From Rhizobium sp. R635 (lineage in GTDB: Bacteria > Pseudomonadota > Alphaproteobacteria > Rhizobiales > Rhizobiaceae), in contig NZ_LOKX01000006.1 in the NCBI RefSeq assembly GCF_002211285.1, positions 98,084 through 162,083 on the forward strand: a stretch of DNA of 64,000 nt. Reading direction: 5' to 3'. Below, one piece after another: positions 57,321-64,000 of the stretch. The notes beneath the pieces were generated by a model, which worked only from the letters and a program-made list of their open reading frames with translations, searched no databases and was not told where the DNA came from. Made by a program: the position numbers and the translations under genes. Position 1 is the first letter of the stretch, and each line of letters starts with the position of its first letter.

Positions 57321-58385
57321 ATGAGGAGAATTTTCATCTTGCTGCTGGCGTTCTGGCCGGGCTTTACGCTTGCCGATCAGGCCTTTTATCCGGCGAAGTC
57401 GGGAAATGCCGATGCGCCGGTGCTGACGGTTTATTCCTCGCTCGACGAGCCGTTGGCGCAGCCGATGATCCGGGGTTTCCAGGAGGCCAATCCCGATGTC
57501 GCAGTCAGATATGAGGACATGCTGACCGGCGATATCTACGACCGGATCGTCAGGGAGACGGATGCCGGCAAGAGGACGGCGGATTTTGCCTTCTCTTCGG
57601 CCATGGACCTGCAGGTGAAGCTTTCCAACGACGGATATGCGCAGGTCAGCAACCTGCCGATGAGCGCGGCATGGCCGAAATGGGCGAATTGGCGCAATAC
57701 CGCCTATGCGCTGACCTTCGAGCCGGCGGTCTTCGTCTATCACAAGCCGAGCTTCGCGCACGAGCCGGTGCCGAGTTCGCGGGCGGAACTCGTCGACTAC
57801 CTCAAGCGCAAGGGCAACGCGGTCTATGGCCGGATCAGCACCTACGATATCGAGCGCTCCGGCGTCGGCTTTCTCTTCATGGCGCGCGATCAAGAGCAGT
57901 TCGGCGACATCTGGTCGGTGATCGGAGCGATGGGGGCGGCCGGCGTCAAGCTTTATTCGACGAGTTCGGCGATCCTCGAACGCGTCGCCGACGGGCGCTT
58001 CGTGCTCGGCTACAATATTCTCGGCTCCTATGCGGCCGACTGGGCTTCTCGGCATCCCGATGTCGGCATCGTGCTGCCGAAGGATTATACGGTGGTGATG
58101 TCGCGGATCGGGCTGGTGCCGCAGGCGGCGGCCGAGCCGGAGCTCGGGCGGCGCTACCTCGCCTTCTTCATGTCGAAGGAGGGCCAGACGATCATGGCGC
58201 GCGAACTGCAGATCCCGGCCGTCAGCCCCGAGGTGGCGGGGGAAAATACCGCCAATACGCTGCAGGAACTGCTCGGCGCCCAACTTCGGCCGGTGCCGGT
58301 CAGTCCCGGCTTGATGGTCTATCTCGATCAGGTGAAGCGGGCGCGGCTGATCGCGCACTGGAACGAGGTTCTCCGGGCGCAGTGA
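57321..58385 (+). CDS. Orphan periplasmic solute-binding protein (iron/phosphonate-type SBP fold)
   Basis: A 354-residue exported binding protein. The signal peptide MRRIFILLLAFWPGFTLAD is cleaved near residue 19, then LTVYSSLDEPLAQPMIRGFQEANPDVAVRYEDM, DFAFSSAMDLQVKLSNDGYAQ and FEPAVFVYHK, typical of AfuA/FbpA/PgtC-like receptors. No permease or ATPase gene adjoins it. In related systems such receptors serve as sensors for TctE-like kinases, and one such kinase gene lies 3 kb away. The frame is open from 57231; ATG 57321 gives the clean signal peptide although its ribosome-binding site is weak. Confidence 0.82.
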   Translation: MRRIFILLLAFWPGFTLADQAFYPAKSGNADAPVLTVYSSLDEPLAQPMIRGFQEANPDVAVRYEDMLTGDIYDRIVRETDAGKRTADFAFSSAMDLQVKLSNDGYAQVSNLPMSAAWPKWANWRNTAYALTFEPAVFVYHKPSFAHEPVPSSRAELVDYLKRKGNAVYGRISTYDIERSGVGFLFMARDQEQFGDIWSVIGAMGAAGVKLYSTSSAILERVADGRFVLGYNILGSYAADWASRHPDVGIVLPKDYTVVMSRIGLVPQAAAEPELGRRYLAFFMSKEGQTIMARELQIPAVSPEVAGENTANTLQELLGAQLRPVPVSPGLMVYLDQVKRARLIAHWNEVLRAQ

Positions 58386-58391
58386 AGTGCG

Positions 58392-60005
58392 TCAGCTTTT
58401 GGCCGGTTCGTCTTTTCCGCAAGCTTCGGCGTAAAGCCAGTATTCGTAGAACATCGGCTTTTTCACAGTGAAGGGATGTTCGCCCTGCCAGGCGCCGACG
58501 GTATAGTTCGGGCCAGCGGCGCTCTGTTTTCGACCGTCGGGAAGTTTCATCTCGAAAGGGACTGCTGGAACCTCCGCCGTCAGCTTCAGCCCTTCAGGCA
58601 GGCCGAAGTCGGGCGAGCGGAAAGGGACCGGCCCGGGATGCGCATGCGCGCCGATAGGATACCCCGCCTGGCGCAGCAGGTCAGGGAAATACAGGTGATC
58701 GATCAGGTCGCCATCGAAGCGGATATCGAGGTCCCGCCAAAGCCTGGTGAAATGTTCGCCTTCAAGTGAGCTTTCATCCTGTCCTTCCTTTGGTACGCTC
58801 TGCCATCCTGCGCCAAAGGGAGCGGATGCCTGCAGTGTCGACAGGCCTGCCGCGCCGTAATAGCCGATCGCATTGTTCAGATGGTGAAACTGGCTGAAGC
58901 GGTAGCGCTTGCTGATCGGGCCTCTCAGCATCCATGAATTGTTGAAGACGTAATGCGGACCGACCGCTTCGTGTTTCTTGGGAAACTTGAAAAGCTGGCC
59001 GAAATTACGGTCGTCGTCATCGGGGCCGGGCCGATGCAGGTTCCAGCCGAGATTGCCATAAATGTAAAAATGGCCGGAGCGCCGCATCTCCAGTGAAAAG
59101 GGCATGTAGCAATCGACGAATCTGTTGCCGCGCACGGTCCAGTTCCAGGCGTAGTCCTCCGCCTCGATGGCGTTGTCGCGGAGGCGGACGAACCAGTTGT
59201 TTTCGATGACGATGTTGCGGCAGAAGTCCTCCACGGTGGAGTCGGATGCGTCGTTGAAAAAATGGATGCCGTTGAAGGCATCGAGAATGACGTTGTCGCG
59301 CAGGACGACATAGCCGGCGATGGTCCAAGCCCGGAAGAAATCGCCGTCGAAACCACGCTCGTCCTTCTCGACATCCACGCGGCTGTCTGTGTCGTCGATA
59401 TTGCCGTGGACCTGGCCCCATGAGGTTTTTCGCCAGAGCTTGCAATCGTCGGGATCGAGCGTTGCATTGACGGCTTTGGTCTTTCGGATCGCGGCAAGGT
59501 CCGCCTCGCCGTGAGACTGGACATCCTGTATCCAGTCGCATCCTTCGATCAGCAGATGGCGCGTGTAAGGTCCGGCCGCCCCTATGGCAATCGTGCTGCC
59601 GCGGATGTGCAGGCCGCGGAGCGTGATGTGCTGGCAGTTGTCGAGGTAGATCGCCGTGGGCCAGCAGCCTTCGAAGGTGAGGTCCTCGATGACGACCCAC
59701 TGGCAATTCCGCAGCACGAGCGCTGCGTTGTCGGCAAGGTAATAAATGCCGGGGAAGCGGCCATTGGCTTCCTGCACGGCGGAGAGGCGGTTGGCAGTTT
59801 CGCGATAGCCTTCGTATGTTCTGCCGCCATCGATGAGAGCGCCGCTGCCGCGAATGACGACCGGCTGCTGCTGAGATCCGCTGACCGAGGAGAGCACGAG
59901 CGGCACTGCATATCGCCCGTCTTCGAGCGTCAGTATCGTATCTGGACGCAGCGATCGCATGTCGTCGTATATCCGGCGGGGATTCGTGGTCAGGCAGTGT
60001 GACAT
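58392..60005 (-). CDS. Right-handed beta-helix repeat protein
   Basis: A 537-residue protein. It opens MSHCLTTNPRRIYDDMRSLRPDTILTLEDGRYAVPLVLS, a typical start of parallel beta-helix lyases (PL6/chondroitinase B-like), followed by short hydrophobic rungs such as LVLRNCQWVVIEDLTFEGC, ITLRGLHIRGSTIAIG, GYVVLRDNVILDAFNGIHFFND and IVIENNWFVRLRDNAIEAED. No signal peptide is seen, which is odd for a polysaccharide-active beta-helix; either it acts inside the cell or the start is mis-set. It could be a lyase, epimerase or binding protein. Converges with the orphan SBP gene, 6 bases apart. Confidence 0.75.
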   Translation of the reverse strand: MSHCLTTNPRRIYDDMRSLRPDTILTLEDGRYAVPLVLSSVSGSQQQPVVIRGSGALIDGGRTYEGYRETANRLSAVQEANGRFPGIYYLADNAALVLRNCQWVVIEDLTFEGCWPTAIYLDNCQHITLRGLHIRGSTIAIGAAGPYTRHLLIEGCDWIQDVQSHGEADLAAIRKTKAVNATLDPDDCKLWRKTSWGQVHGNIDDTDSRVDVEKDERGFDGDFFRAWTIAGYVVLRDNVILDAFNGIHFFNDASDSTVEDFCRNIVIENNWFVRLRDNAIEAEDYAWNWTVRGNRFVDCYMPFSLEMRRSGHFYIYGNLGWNLHRPGPDDDDRNFGQLFKFPKKHEAVGPHYVFNNSWMLRGPISKRYRFSQFHHLNNAIGYYGAAGLSTLQASAPFGAGWQSVPKEGQDESSLEGEHFTRLWRDLDIRFDGDLIDHLYFPDLLRQAGYPIGAHAHPGPVPFRSPDFGLPEGLKLTAEVPAVPFEMKLPDGRKQSAAGPNYTVGAWQGEHPFTVKKPMFYEYWLYAEACGKDEPAKS

Positions 60006-60464
60006 GTCGTTCCCTTAGGTATCAGCGAAATAAAGGACTGCGGAAATCGAGATAATGGAAAACAAAACCGTGGATTGATCAAGATGTAATGGATCGAGGC
60101 TCGCGTGCGCAAGGGACTATATCCTCAGTATTTCCGGGTGACGTCGGCGTTGAGAGCCCGATTGAAGGATTTCGCCTCCCGCCAGCAACAATGCGCACTT
60201 CAAACGGCAGCGAAGGACCGGATTTAGACCGGCGTGTGCCAATTACGGCAAAAAAGTGGCTTCTCCTTCTGGATATCTTGCCGATGTCAGCTAGATGACA
60301 GGTTGTTGTGGTGGCTTTGGCTACTTCTTCTCCGTGGAGGCGGAGAGCTGAAGCCTTGGGAGGAATTTCGCTCGTCACTCAGGACAATCACGTCCGCTGG
60401 CCGGCCATCCTTCCCGATTCCCAGAGAACAACAGGCGGTCGCTCAGCCGCCCACGGAGGACATC
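60006..60464. other. Divergent intergenic region ahead of tctC (459 bases)
   Basis: Carries the promoter of the beta-helix gene (leftward) and of the tctCBA operon (rightward). Open frames within it (for example 60089-60298) lack coding character and ribosome-binding sites. No strong palindrome or terminator was found by eye. A TctD-type regulator site would be expected here, but I cannot identify one. Confidence 0.55.
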
Positions 60465-61409
60465 GTGAAGCATACGTTCATTGCAACCCTTTTCGCAGCC
60501 GCCATCGCGCTGCCGGCCTATGCGGCCGACTACACCATCATCGCGCCGGCGGCTCCCGGCGGCGGCTGGGACCAGACGGCCCGTTCGCTGCAGGCCGCGC
60601 TGCAGCAGGAGAAGATCTCCGGCAACGTGCAGGTCCAGAACGTTCCCGGCGCCGGCGGCACCATCGGCCTGGCGCAGTTCAGCAGCCAGGCTGCGGGCAA
60701 TCCGAATTCGCTGATCGTCGGCGGCTATGTCATGGTCGGCGCCATCCTCACCAACAAGTCGCCGGTGACGCTCAAGGACGTGACGCCGATCGCCCGTCTG
60801 ACCGGCGAATATGAGGCCATCGTCGTTCCCGCCTCGTCCGAGATCAAGACCATGGCCGATCTGGTCGCGGCGCTGAAGAAGGATCCGGGTTCGGTTTCCT
60901 GGGGCGGCGGCTCGGCCGGCGGCACCGACCACATCACCGCAGGCCTGATCGCCAAGGCTTCCGGCGTCGACCCGACGAAGATCAACTACGTCGCCTTCTC
61001 CGGCGGCGGTGAAGCGCTCGCAGCCATTCTCGGCAACCAGGTCACAGCTGGCGTTTCGAGCTACAGCGAGTTCGAATCGCAGGTGAAAGCAGGCATGCTC
61101 CGTCTCCTCGCCGTCTCCAGCGACAAGCGTATCGACGGCGTCGACGCCCCGACGCTGAAGGAAGCCGGCACCGACGTCAGCATCCAGAACTGGCGCATGG
61201 TCGCCGCAGCCCCCGGCCTGTCGGCCGACGAAGTCGCTGCGATCACCGCCGATTTCGAAAAGCTGCACGGCTCTGCCACCTGGCAGGAAACCCTGAAGAC
61301 CAAGGGCTGGGCCGACACCTATCTTTCCGGCGACGCCTTCAAGGCCCAGCTCGAAAAGGACGTCTCCGCCACCGAGGGCATTCTTAAAGAGATCGGACTT
61401 GTTCAATGA
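60465..61409 (+). CDS. tctC: Tripartite tricarboxylate transporter receptor (TctC)
   Basis: A 314-residue periplasmic receptor of the TTT family. Signal peptide [21 protein letters not shown] (cleavage about 21), then [22 protein letters not shown], the family start. [50 protein letters not shown] and [12 protein letters not shown] are typical. Binds citrate or another carboxylate and feeds TctAB. I start at GTG 60465 with GGAGGA 5 bases upstream; the frame is open from 60234 but that part is not conserved. Stop overlaps tctB start (ATGA). Confidence 0.92.
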   Translation: MKHTFIATLFAAAIALPAYAADYTIIAPAAPGGGWDQTARSLQAALQQEKISGNVQVQNVPGAGGTIGLAQFSSQAAGNPNSLIVGGYVMVGAILTNKSPVTLKDVTPIARLTGEYEAIVVPASSEIKTMADLVAALKKDPGSVSWGGGSAGGTDHITAGLIAKASGVDPTKINYVAFSGGGEALAAILGNQVTAGVSSYSEFESQVKAGMLRLLAVSSDKRIDGVDAPTLKEAGTDVSIQNWRMVAAAPGLSADEVAAITADFEKLHGSATWQETLKTKGWADTYLSGDAFKAQLEKDVSATEGILKEIGLVQ

Positions 61410-61897
61410 GCGAGGATAAGACCTCCTCGGCAACCGAGCGCCGCCCTGATCGGGCGGCGTTCATCATTGCCGTTTTCCTCTTCGCCATCGCGGGTGTGAT
61501 GGCCTGGGATGCAACGCATCTGAAAACGATCGCACAATACGCCCGCATCGGTCCGGCAACGGTGCCTGAGGTGGTGGCGTTCGGGCTCTTCTGTCTTGGC
61601 ATCTGGACCGCGGCCGAAGCCTGGCGCGGCGAGTTTCCGGAACGAGACAAGCAAGAAGTGGCGCCCGTCATCTGGATCGTCGCCGGTCTTGTCTGCCAGA
61701 TGCTGCTTCTGCGCGTTGCCGGCTTCTCGATTGCGACCGGTATATTGTTTGCGCTGACGGCACGCGGCTTCGGCAAACGCAAGCTCTGGATCTCGCTGCC
61801 GATCGGCGTCGTTTTCAGCTTCGTCGTCTGGGCGATCTTCTCGCAGCTCCTGCAGCTGACGCTGCCGGCCGGCCCGCTCGAACATCTGTTCTTCTGA
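61406..61897 (+). CDS. tctB: Tripartite tricarboxylate transporter small membrane subunit (TctB)
   Basis: A 163-residue protein with four hydrophobic helices: AAFIIAVFLFAIAGVMAWDA, VPEVVAFGLFCLGIWTAAEA, VIWIVAGLVCQMLLLRVAGFSIATGILFALTARG and ISLPIGVVFSFVVWAIFSQLLQLTLP. This arrangement with the central FSIATGI segment is typical of TctB. It forms the small membrane part with TctA. Overlaps tctC by 4 bases. Confidence 0.9.
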   Translation: MSEDKTSSATERRPDRAAFIIAVFLFAIAGVMAWDATHLKTIAQYARIGPATVPEVVAFGLFCLGIWTAAEAWRGEFPERDKQEVAPVIWIVAGLVCQMLLLRVAGFSIATGILFALTARGFGKRKLWISLPIGVVFSFVVWAIFSQLLQLTLPAGPLEHLFF

Positions 61898-61984
61898 CCG
61901 CGCGGGACGCGCTGTCAGCTCTTTTGATTTTTCGCGGCGACCGATTGCAAACGCACGGACGGGAACGCCGCCTGGGACACCAAG

Positions 61985-63502
61985 ATGAGCACATTCGAAT
62001 TCCTATGGCAGGGTATCCTGGTTGCGATGCAGCCGATGAACCTGGTTTATGCGCTGGTCGGCGTGACGCTCGGCACAGCCGTCGGCGTATTGCCCGGCAT
62101 CGGCCCGGCGCTCACCGTGGCGCTGCTTTTGCCGGCCACCTACAAGCTCGATCCGGGCGGCTCGCTGATCATGTTCGCCGGCATCTACTACGGCGGCATG
62201 TACGGCGGTTCGACGACGTCGATCCTGCTCAATACGCCAGGTGAAAGCGCCTCGATCGTCACCGCGCTCGAGGGCAACAAGATGGCGCGGGCCGGGCGCG
62301 GCGGACCGGCGCTGGCGACGGCGGCGATCGGCTCCTTTGTTGCCGGCCTCATCGCCACGCTCGGGCTCGCCTTCATCGCGCCCTATATCGTCAAGCTGGC
62401 GCTGGTTTTCGGGCCGCGCGAATATTTCGCGCTGATGGTGCTCGCCTTCGTCACCGTTTCCTCCGCCTTCGGAGATTCGGCGCTGCGAGGCCTGACCGCG
62501 CTGTTCATCGGTTTCGCGCTTGCCATGATCGGCATCGACCAGCAGACGGGGCAGGCCAGGCTTTCCTTCGGCATCCCCGACCTGCTCGACGGCGTCGAGG
62601 TGACGACGCTTGCCGTGGCGATGTTCGCGATCGGCGAGACGCTCTATATCGCAGCGCAAGGCAACCGGGTCGCGGAACAGGTGGAAGCGGTCAAGGGTTC
62701 GCTCTGGATGAACGCACAGGACTGGTCGCGCTCCTGGAAGCCCTGGCTTCGCGGCACGCTGATCGGTTTCCCGATCGGCGCCATGCCGGCGGGCGGCGCT
62801 GAAATCGGCACCTTCCTCTCCTACTCGACCGAAAAGCGGCTGGCGAAGAACCCGGAAGAGTTCGGCCATGGCGCGATCGAAGGCGTGGCCGGCCCCGAGG
62901 CGGCGAACAACGCGTCCGCCGCCGGCACGCTGGTGCCGCTCCTGACTCTCGGCCTGCCGACGACGGCGACGGCGGCGATCATGCTCGCCGGCTTCCAGCA
63001 ATACGGGCTGCAGCCAGGGCCGCTCCTGTTTGCCACCAATCCGCAGCTCGTCTGGGGTCTGATCGCCAGTCTGCTCATCGCCAATGCGATGCTGCTCGTC
63101 CTGAACCTGCCGATGATCGGGCTCTGGGTGCGGCTGCTGACCATTCCGAAGCCGTGGCTCTATGCCGGCATCCTGCTGTTTGCGACGCTCGGAACGATCG
63201 GCGCCAACCCTTCGGTGTTCGAACTCGGCATGCTGCTCGCCTTCGGCCTGCTCGGCTATGTGATGCGGCTCTTCGGCTATCCGATCGCACCTGCCGTCGT
63301 CGGCCTCATCCTCGGGCCGCTTGCCGAGCAGCAGCTGCGCCGCGCGCTGGCGATCAGCCAGGGGGACGTCACGACGCTGGTGATGTCGCCGATTGCGGCA
63401 GGCCTTCTCATCGTTGCCGCAGCTGCTTTCCTCATTCCGCTGATCCTGCGCATTCGCGGCAGGGGCCAGGTGCTGTCTCAGCTGGCGGCAAACGAAGATT
63501 AA
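61985..63502 (+). CDS. tctA: Tripartite tricarboxylate transporter large membrane subunit (TctA)
   Basis: A 505-residue transporter with about twelve helices. The TctA signatures [54 protein letters not shown] and the mirrored [24 protein letters not shown] plus [33 protein letters not shown] are all present. It drives ion-coupled uptake of the carboxylate delivered by TctC. Separated from tctB by 87 bases, still same strand; a terminator follows. Confidence 0.95.
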   Translation: MSTFEFLWQGILVAMQPMNLVYALVGVTLGTAVGVLPGIGPALTVALLLPATYKLDPGGSLIMFAGIYYGGMYGGSTTSILLNTPGESASIVTALEGNKMARAGRGGPALATAAIGSFVAGLIATLGLAFIAPYIVKLALVFGPREYFALMVLAFVTVSSAFGDSALRGLTALFIGFALAMIGIDQQTGQARLSFGIPDLLDGVEVTTLAVAMFAIGETLYIAAQGNRVAEQVEAVKGSLWMNAQDWSRSWKPWLRGTLIGFPIGAMPAGGAEIGTFLSYSTEKRLAKNPEEFGHGAIEGVAGPEAANNASAAGTLVPLLTLGLPTTATAAIMLAGFQQYGLQPGPLLFATNPQLVWGLIASLLIANAMLLVLNLPMIGLWVRLLTIPKPWLYAGILLFATLGTIGANPSVFELGMLLAFGLLGYVMRLFGYPIAPAVVGLILGPLAEQQLRRALAISQGDVTTLVMSPIAAGLLIVAAAAFLIPLILRIRGRGQVLSQLAANED

Positions 63503-63530
63503 AAGAAAAAGACAACCTTACCCCTCCCTG

Positions 63531-63569
63531 GAGGCCGGCCATGGAAACATGCGCCGGCCTCTTCTTTTT
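63531..63569 (+). terminator. Intrinsic terminator of the tctCBA operon
   Basis: GAGGCCGGC and GCCGGCCTC pair perfectly around a 13-base loop, followed by TTCTTTTT. Lies 28 bases after the tctA stop. Confidence 0.88.
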
Positions 63570-63659
63570 GCATGGCTGAGGTGAATTTACGTGCATTGTG
63601 GATGCGCACGCGCACTGCCATCTATGAGTGGTCAATCATAGAGCAAGAGGAACAGGACA

Positions 63660-63830
63660 ATGTCCGCCATCCGCAATTCAGTCCACTCCGGCTTCCTGGG
63701 CCGCGCATTCGCTGTGCTGAGCGCCGCAAATGCCGTCAGCGCCGCTGTCGAAGCCGGTCGTCGCCCGCGCGCCCGCGACCTCAATGAACTTGGCATCGAC
63801 CCGGCATCCTTCGGCCGCGTCATCCGCTAA
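63660..63830 (+). CDS. Small protein of 56 residues
   Basis: A short gene with a good ribosome-binding site (AGAGGAACAGGA before ATG) and codon use like the host. It reads MSAIRNSVHSGFLGRAFAVLSAANAVSAAVEAG, then RRPRARDLNELGIDPASFGRVIR. An amphipathic N-terminal helix is followed by a basic Arg-rich turn and an LGID...F end. This layout resembles small rhizobial proteins with a C-terminal DUF1127-like tail, but I do not recognise a named family. It is single, 90 bases after the tct terminator and 44 bases before the IS element. Confidence 0.65.
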   Translation: MSAIRNSVHSGFLGRAFAVLSAANAVSAAVEAGRRPRARDLNELGIDPASFGRVIR

Positions 63831-63874
63831 GTTCTTTCAAGGCATGCATGAATGAAACAGCCCGCAACCGGATG

Positions 63875-64000
63875 TGAACTGACCCCCGAAAGTTGGACAC
63901 CCAACTTCGGGGGTTTTGCATGTCCAAATACAGCACGTCGTTCAAGCAGAGTGTTGTGGAGTTTTACAGCGGCGGCAAGCGTAGCGTGCGTGAGGTGAGT
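63875..64000 (+). mobile_element. IS3-family (IS150-like) insertion sequence, left end
   Basis: Starts with the terminal sequence TGAACTGACCCCCGAAAGTT and forms a hairpin (CCCCCGAA-A-GTTGG, ACAC loop, CCAACTTCGGGGG) followed by TTTT just before orfA. This inward-facing terminator probably limits transposase expression from outside promoters. The element is cut by the window edge, so its length, other end and target duplication are not visible. The first 43 bases also occur, inverted, at 8597-8639. Confidence 0.85.
63920..64000 (+). CDS. IS3-family transposase OrfA, N-terminal fragment (cut by window edge)
   Basis: Only 27 codons are visible. The sequence begins MSKYSTSFKQSVVEFYSGGK and continues RSVREVS, the start of the helix-turn-helix OrfA protein of IS3/IS150-type elements, which binds the element ends and is fused by frameshifting to OrfB, the DDE transposase. 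The frame is open to the edge. Confidence 0.85.
   Translation, partial: MSKYSTSFKQSVVEFYSGGKRSVREVS

Noticed and set aside
57006..58358. Minus-strand frame of 450 codons opposite the orphan SBP
   Set aside because: Shadow frame; the plus strand has a signal peptide and binding-protein motifs.
60089..60298. 69-codon frame upstream of tctC
   Set aside because: No ribosome-binding site, no family resemblance, and it lies in the promoter gap of the tct operon.

Overview
The window looks like chromosomal DNA of a GC-rich alphaproteobacterium of the Rhizobium group (R. leguminosarum/etli-like; species not provable from here). The reasons are the rhizobial glycogen operon order glgP-glgB-glgC-glgA-pgm-glgX, a four-subunit sarcosine oxidase operon, a split transhydrogenase alpha subunit next to an aa3 oxidase subunit IV gene, a DUF992 protein, an HWE-type histidine kinase, and short palindromic intergenic repeats of the rhizobial kind. 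Genes are densely packed on both strands. I see no rRNA, tRNA, CRISPR or prophage. The only mobile DNA is the start of an IS3-family element at the right edge and one detached copy of its terminal 43 bp at 8597-8639.

Layout. 1-7.2 kb: start of cysE (minus, cut by the edge), a WD40 protein translationally coupled to a COG0523 zinc-type GTPase, a creatininase-family hydrolase, MarR and LacI regulators, a D-2-hydroxyacid dehydrogenase and a class I glutamine amidotransferase-like hydrolase. 7.4-10.7 kb: a TRAP transporter whose binding protein (TakP-like, 2-oxoacid type) faces its permease genes. 11-14.3 kb: a membrane GGDEF/EAL protein with a degenerate GGDEF site, then a FeeM-like N-acyl amino acid synthase. 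14.4-17.8 kb: cytochrome aa3 subunit IV and pntAA-pntAB-pntB. 17.9-21.8 kb: DUF992 protein, HWE kinase, a possible small RNA, a TPR lipoprotein and rpsU. 21.9-27 kb: two divergent class III nucleotide cyclases (one with a periplasmic CxxCH haem-type sensor, one with CHASE2) and a FecR-domain protein with a charged, His-rich tail. 27.2-33.4 kb: soxBDAG, a VOC protein and a MaoC protein.

33.5-44.5 kb is the glycogen operon on the minus strand. GlgC makes ADP-glucose, GlgA and GlgB build the polymer, GlgP and GlgX degrade it, and Pgm links the products to glucose-6-phosphate. 44.8-46.1 kb holds a TadG-like VWA protein. 46.2-52.8 kb carries transglutaminase, circularly permuted ATP-grasp/alpha-E, and transglutaminase/DUF2126 genes: a predicted but functionally unknown amide-bond-forming system. 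52.9-58.4 kb has a TctDE-like two-component pair, a third cyclase fused to TPRs, and an orphan periplasmic binding protein. 58.4-63.5 kb has a beta-helix protein and the tripartite tricarboxylate transporter tctCBA. The right end holds a 56-residue small gene and the IS3-type element.

The best candidates for new biology are the ATP-grasp/alpha-E/transglutaminase cluster, the FeeM-like synthase beside the c-di-GMP protein, the haem-cyclase/CHASE2-cyclase/FecR locus, and an IS end apparently reused as the transcription terminator of a TRAP permease operon. Starts were chosen from ribosome-binding sites and family lengths. Family assignments come from recognising motifs by eye and from memory of families; no search was run.
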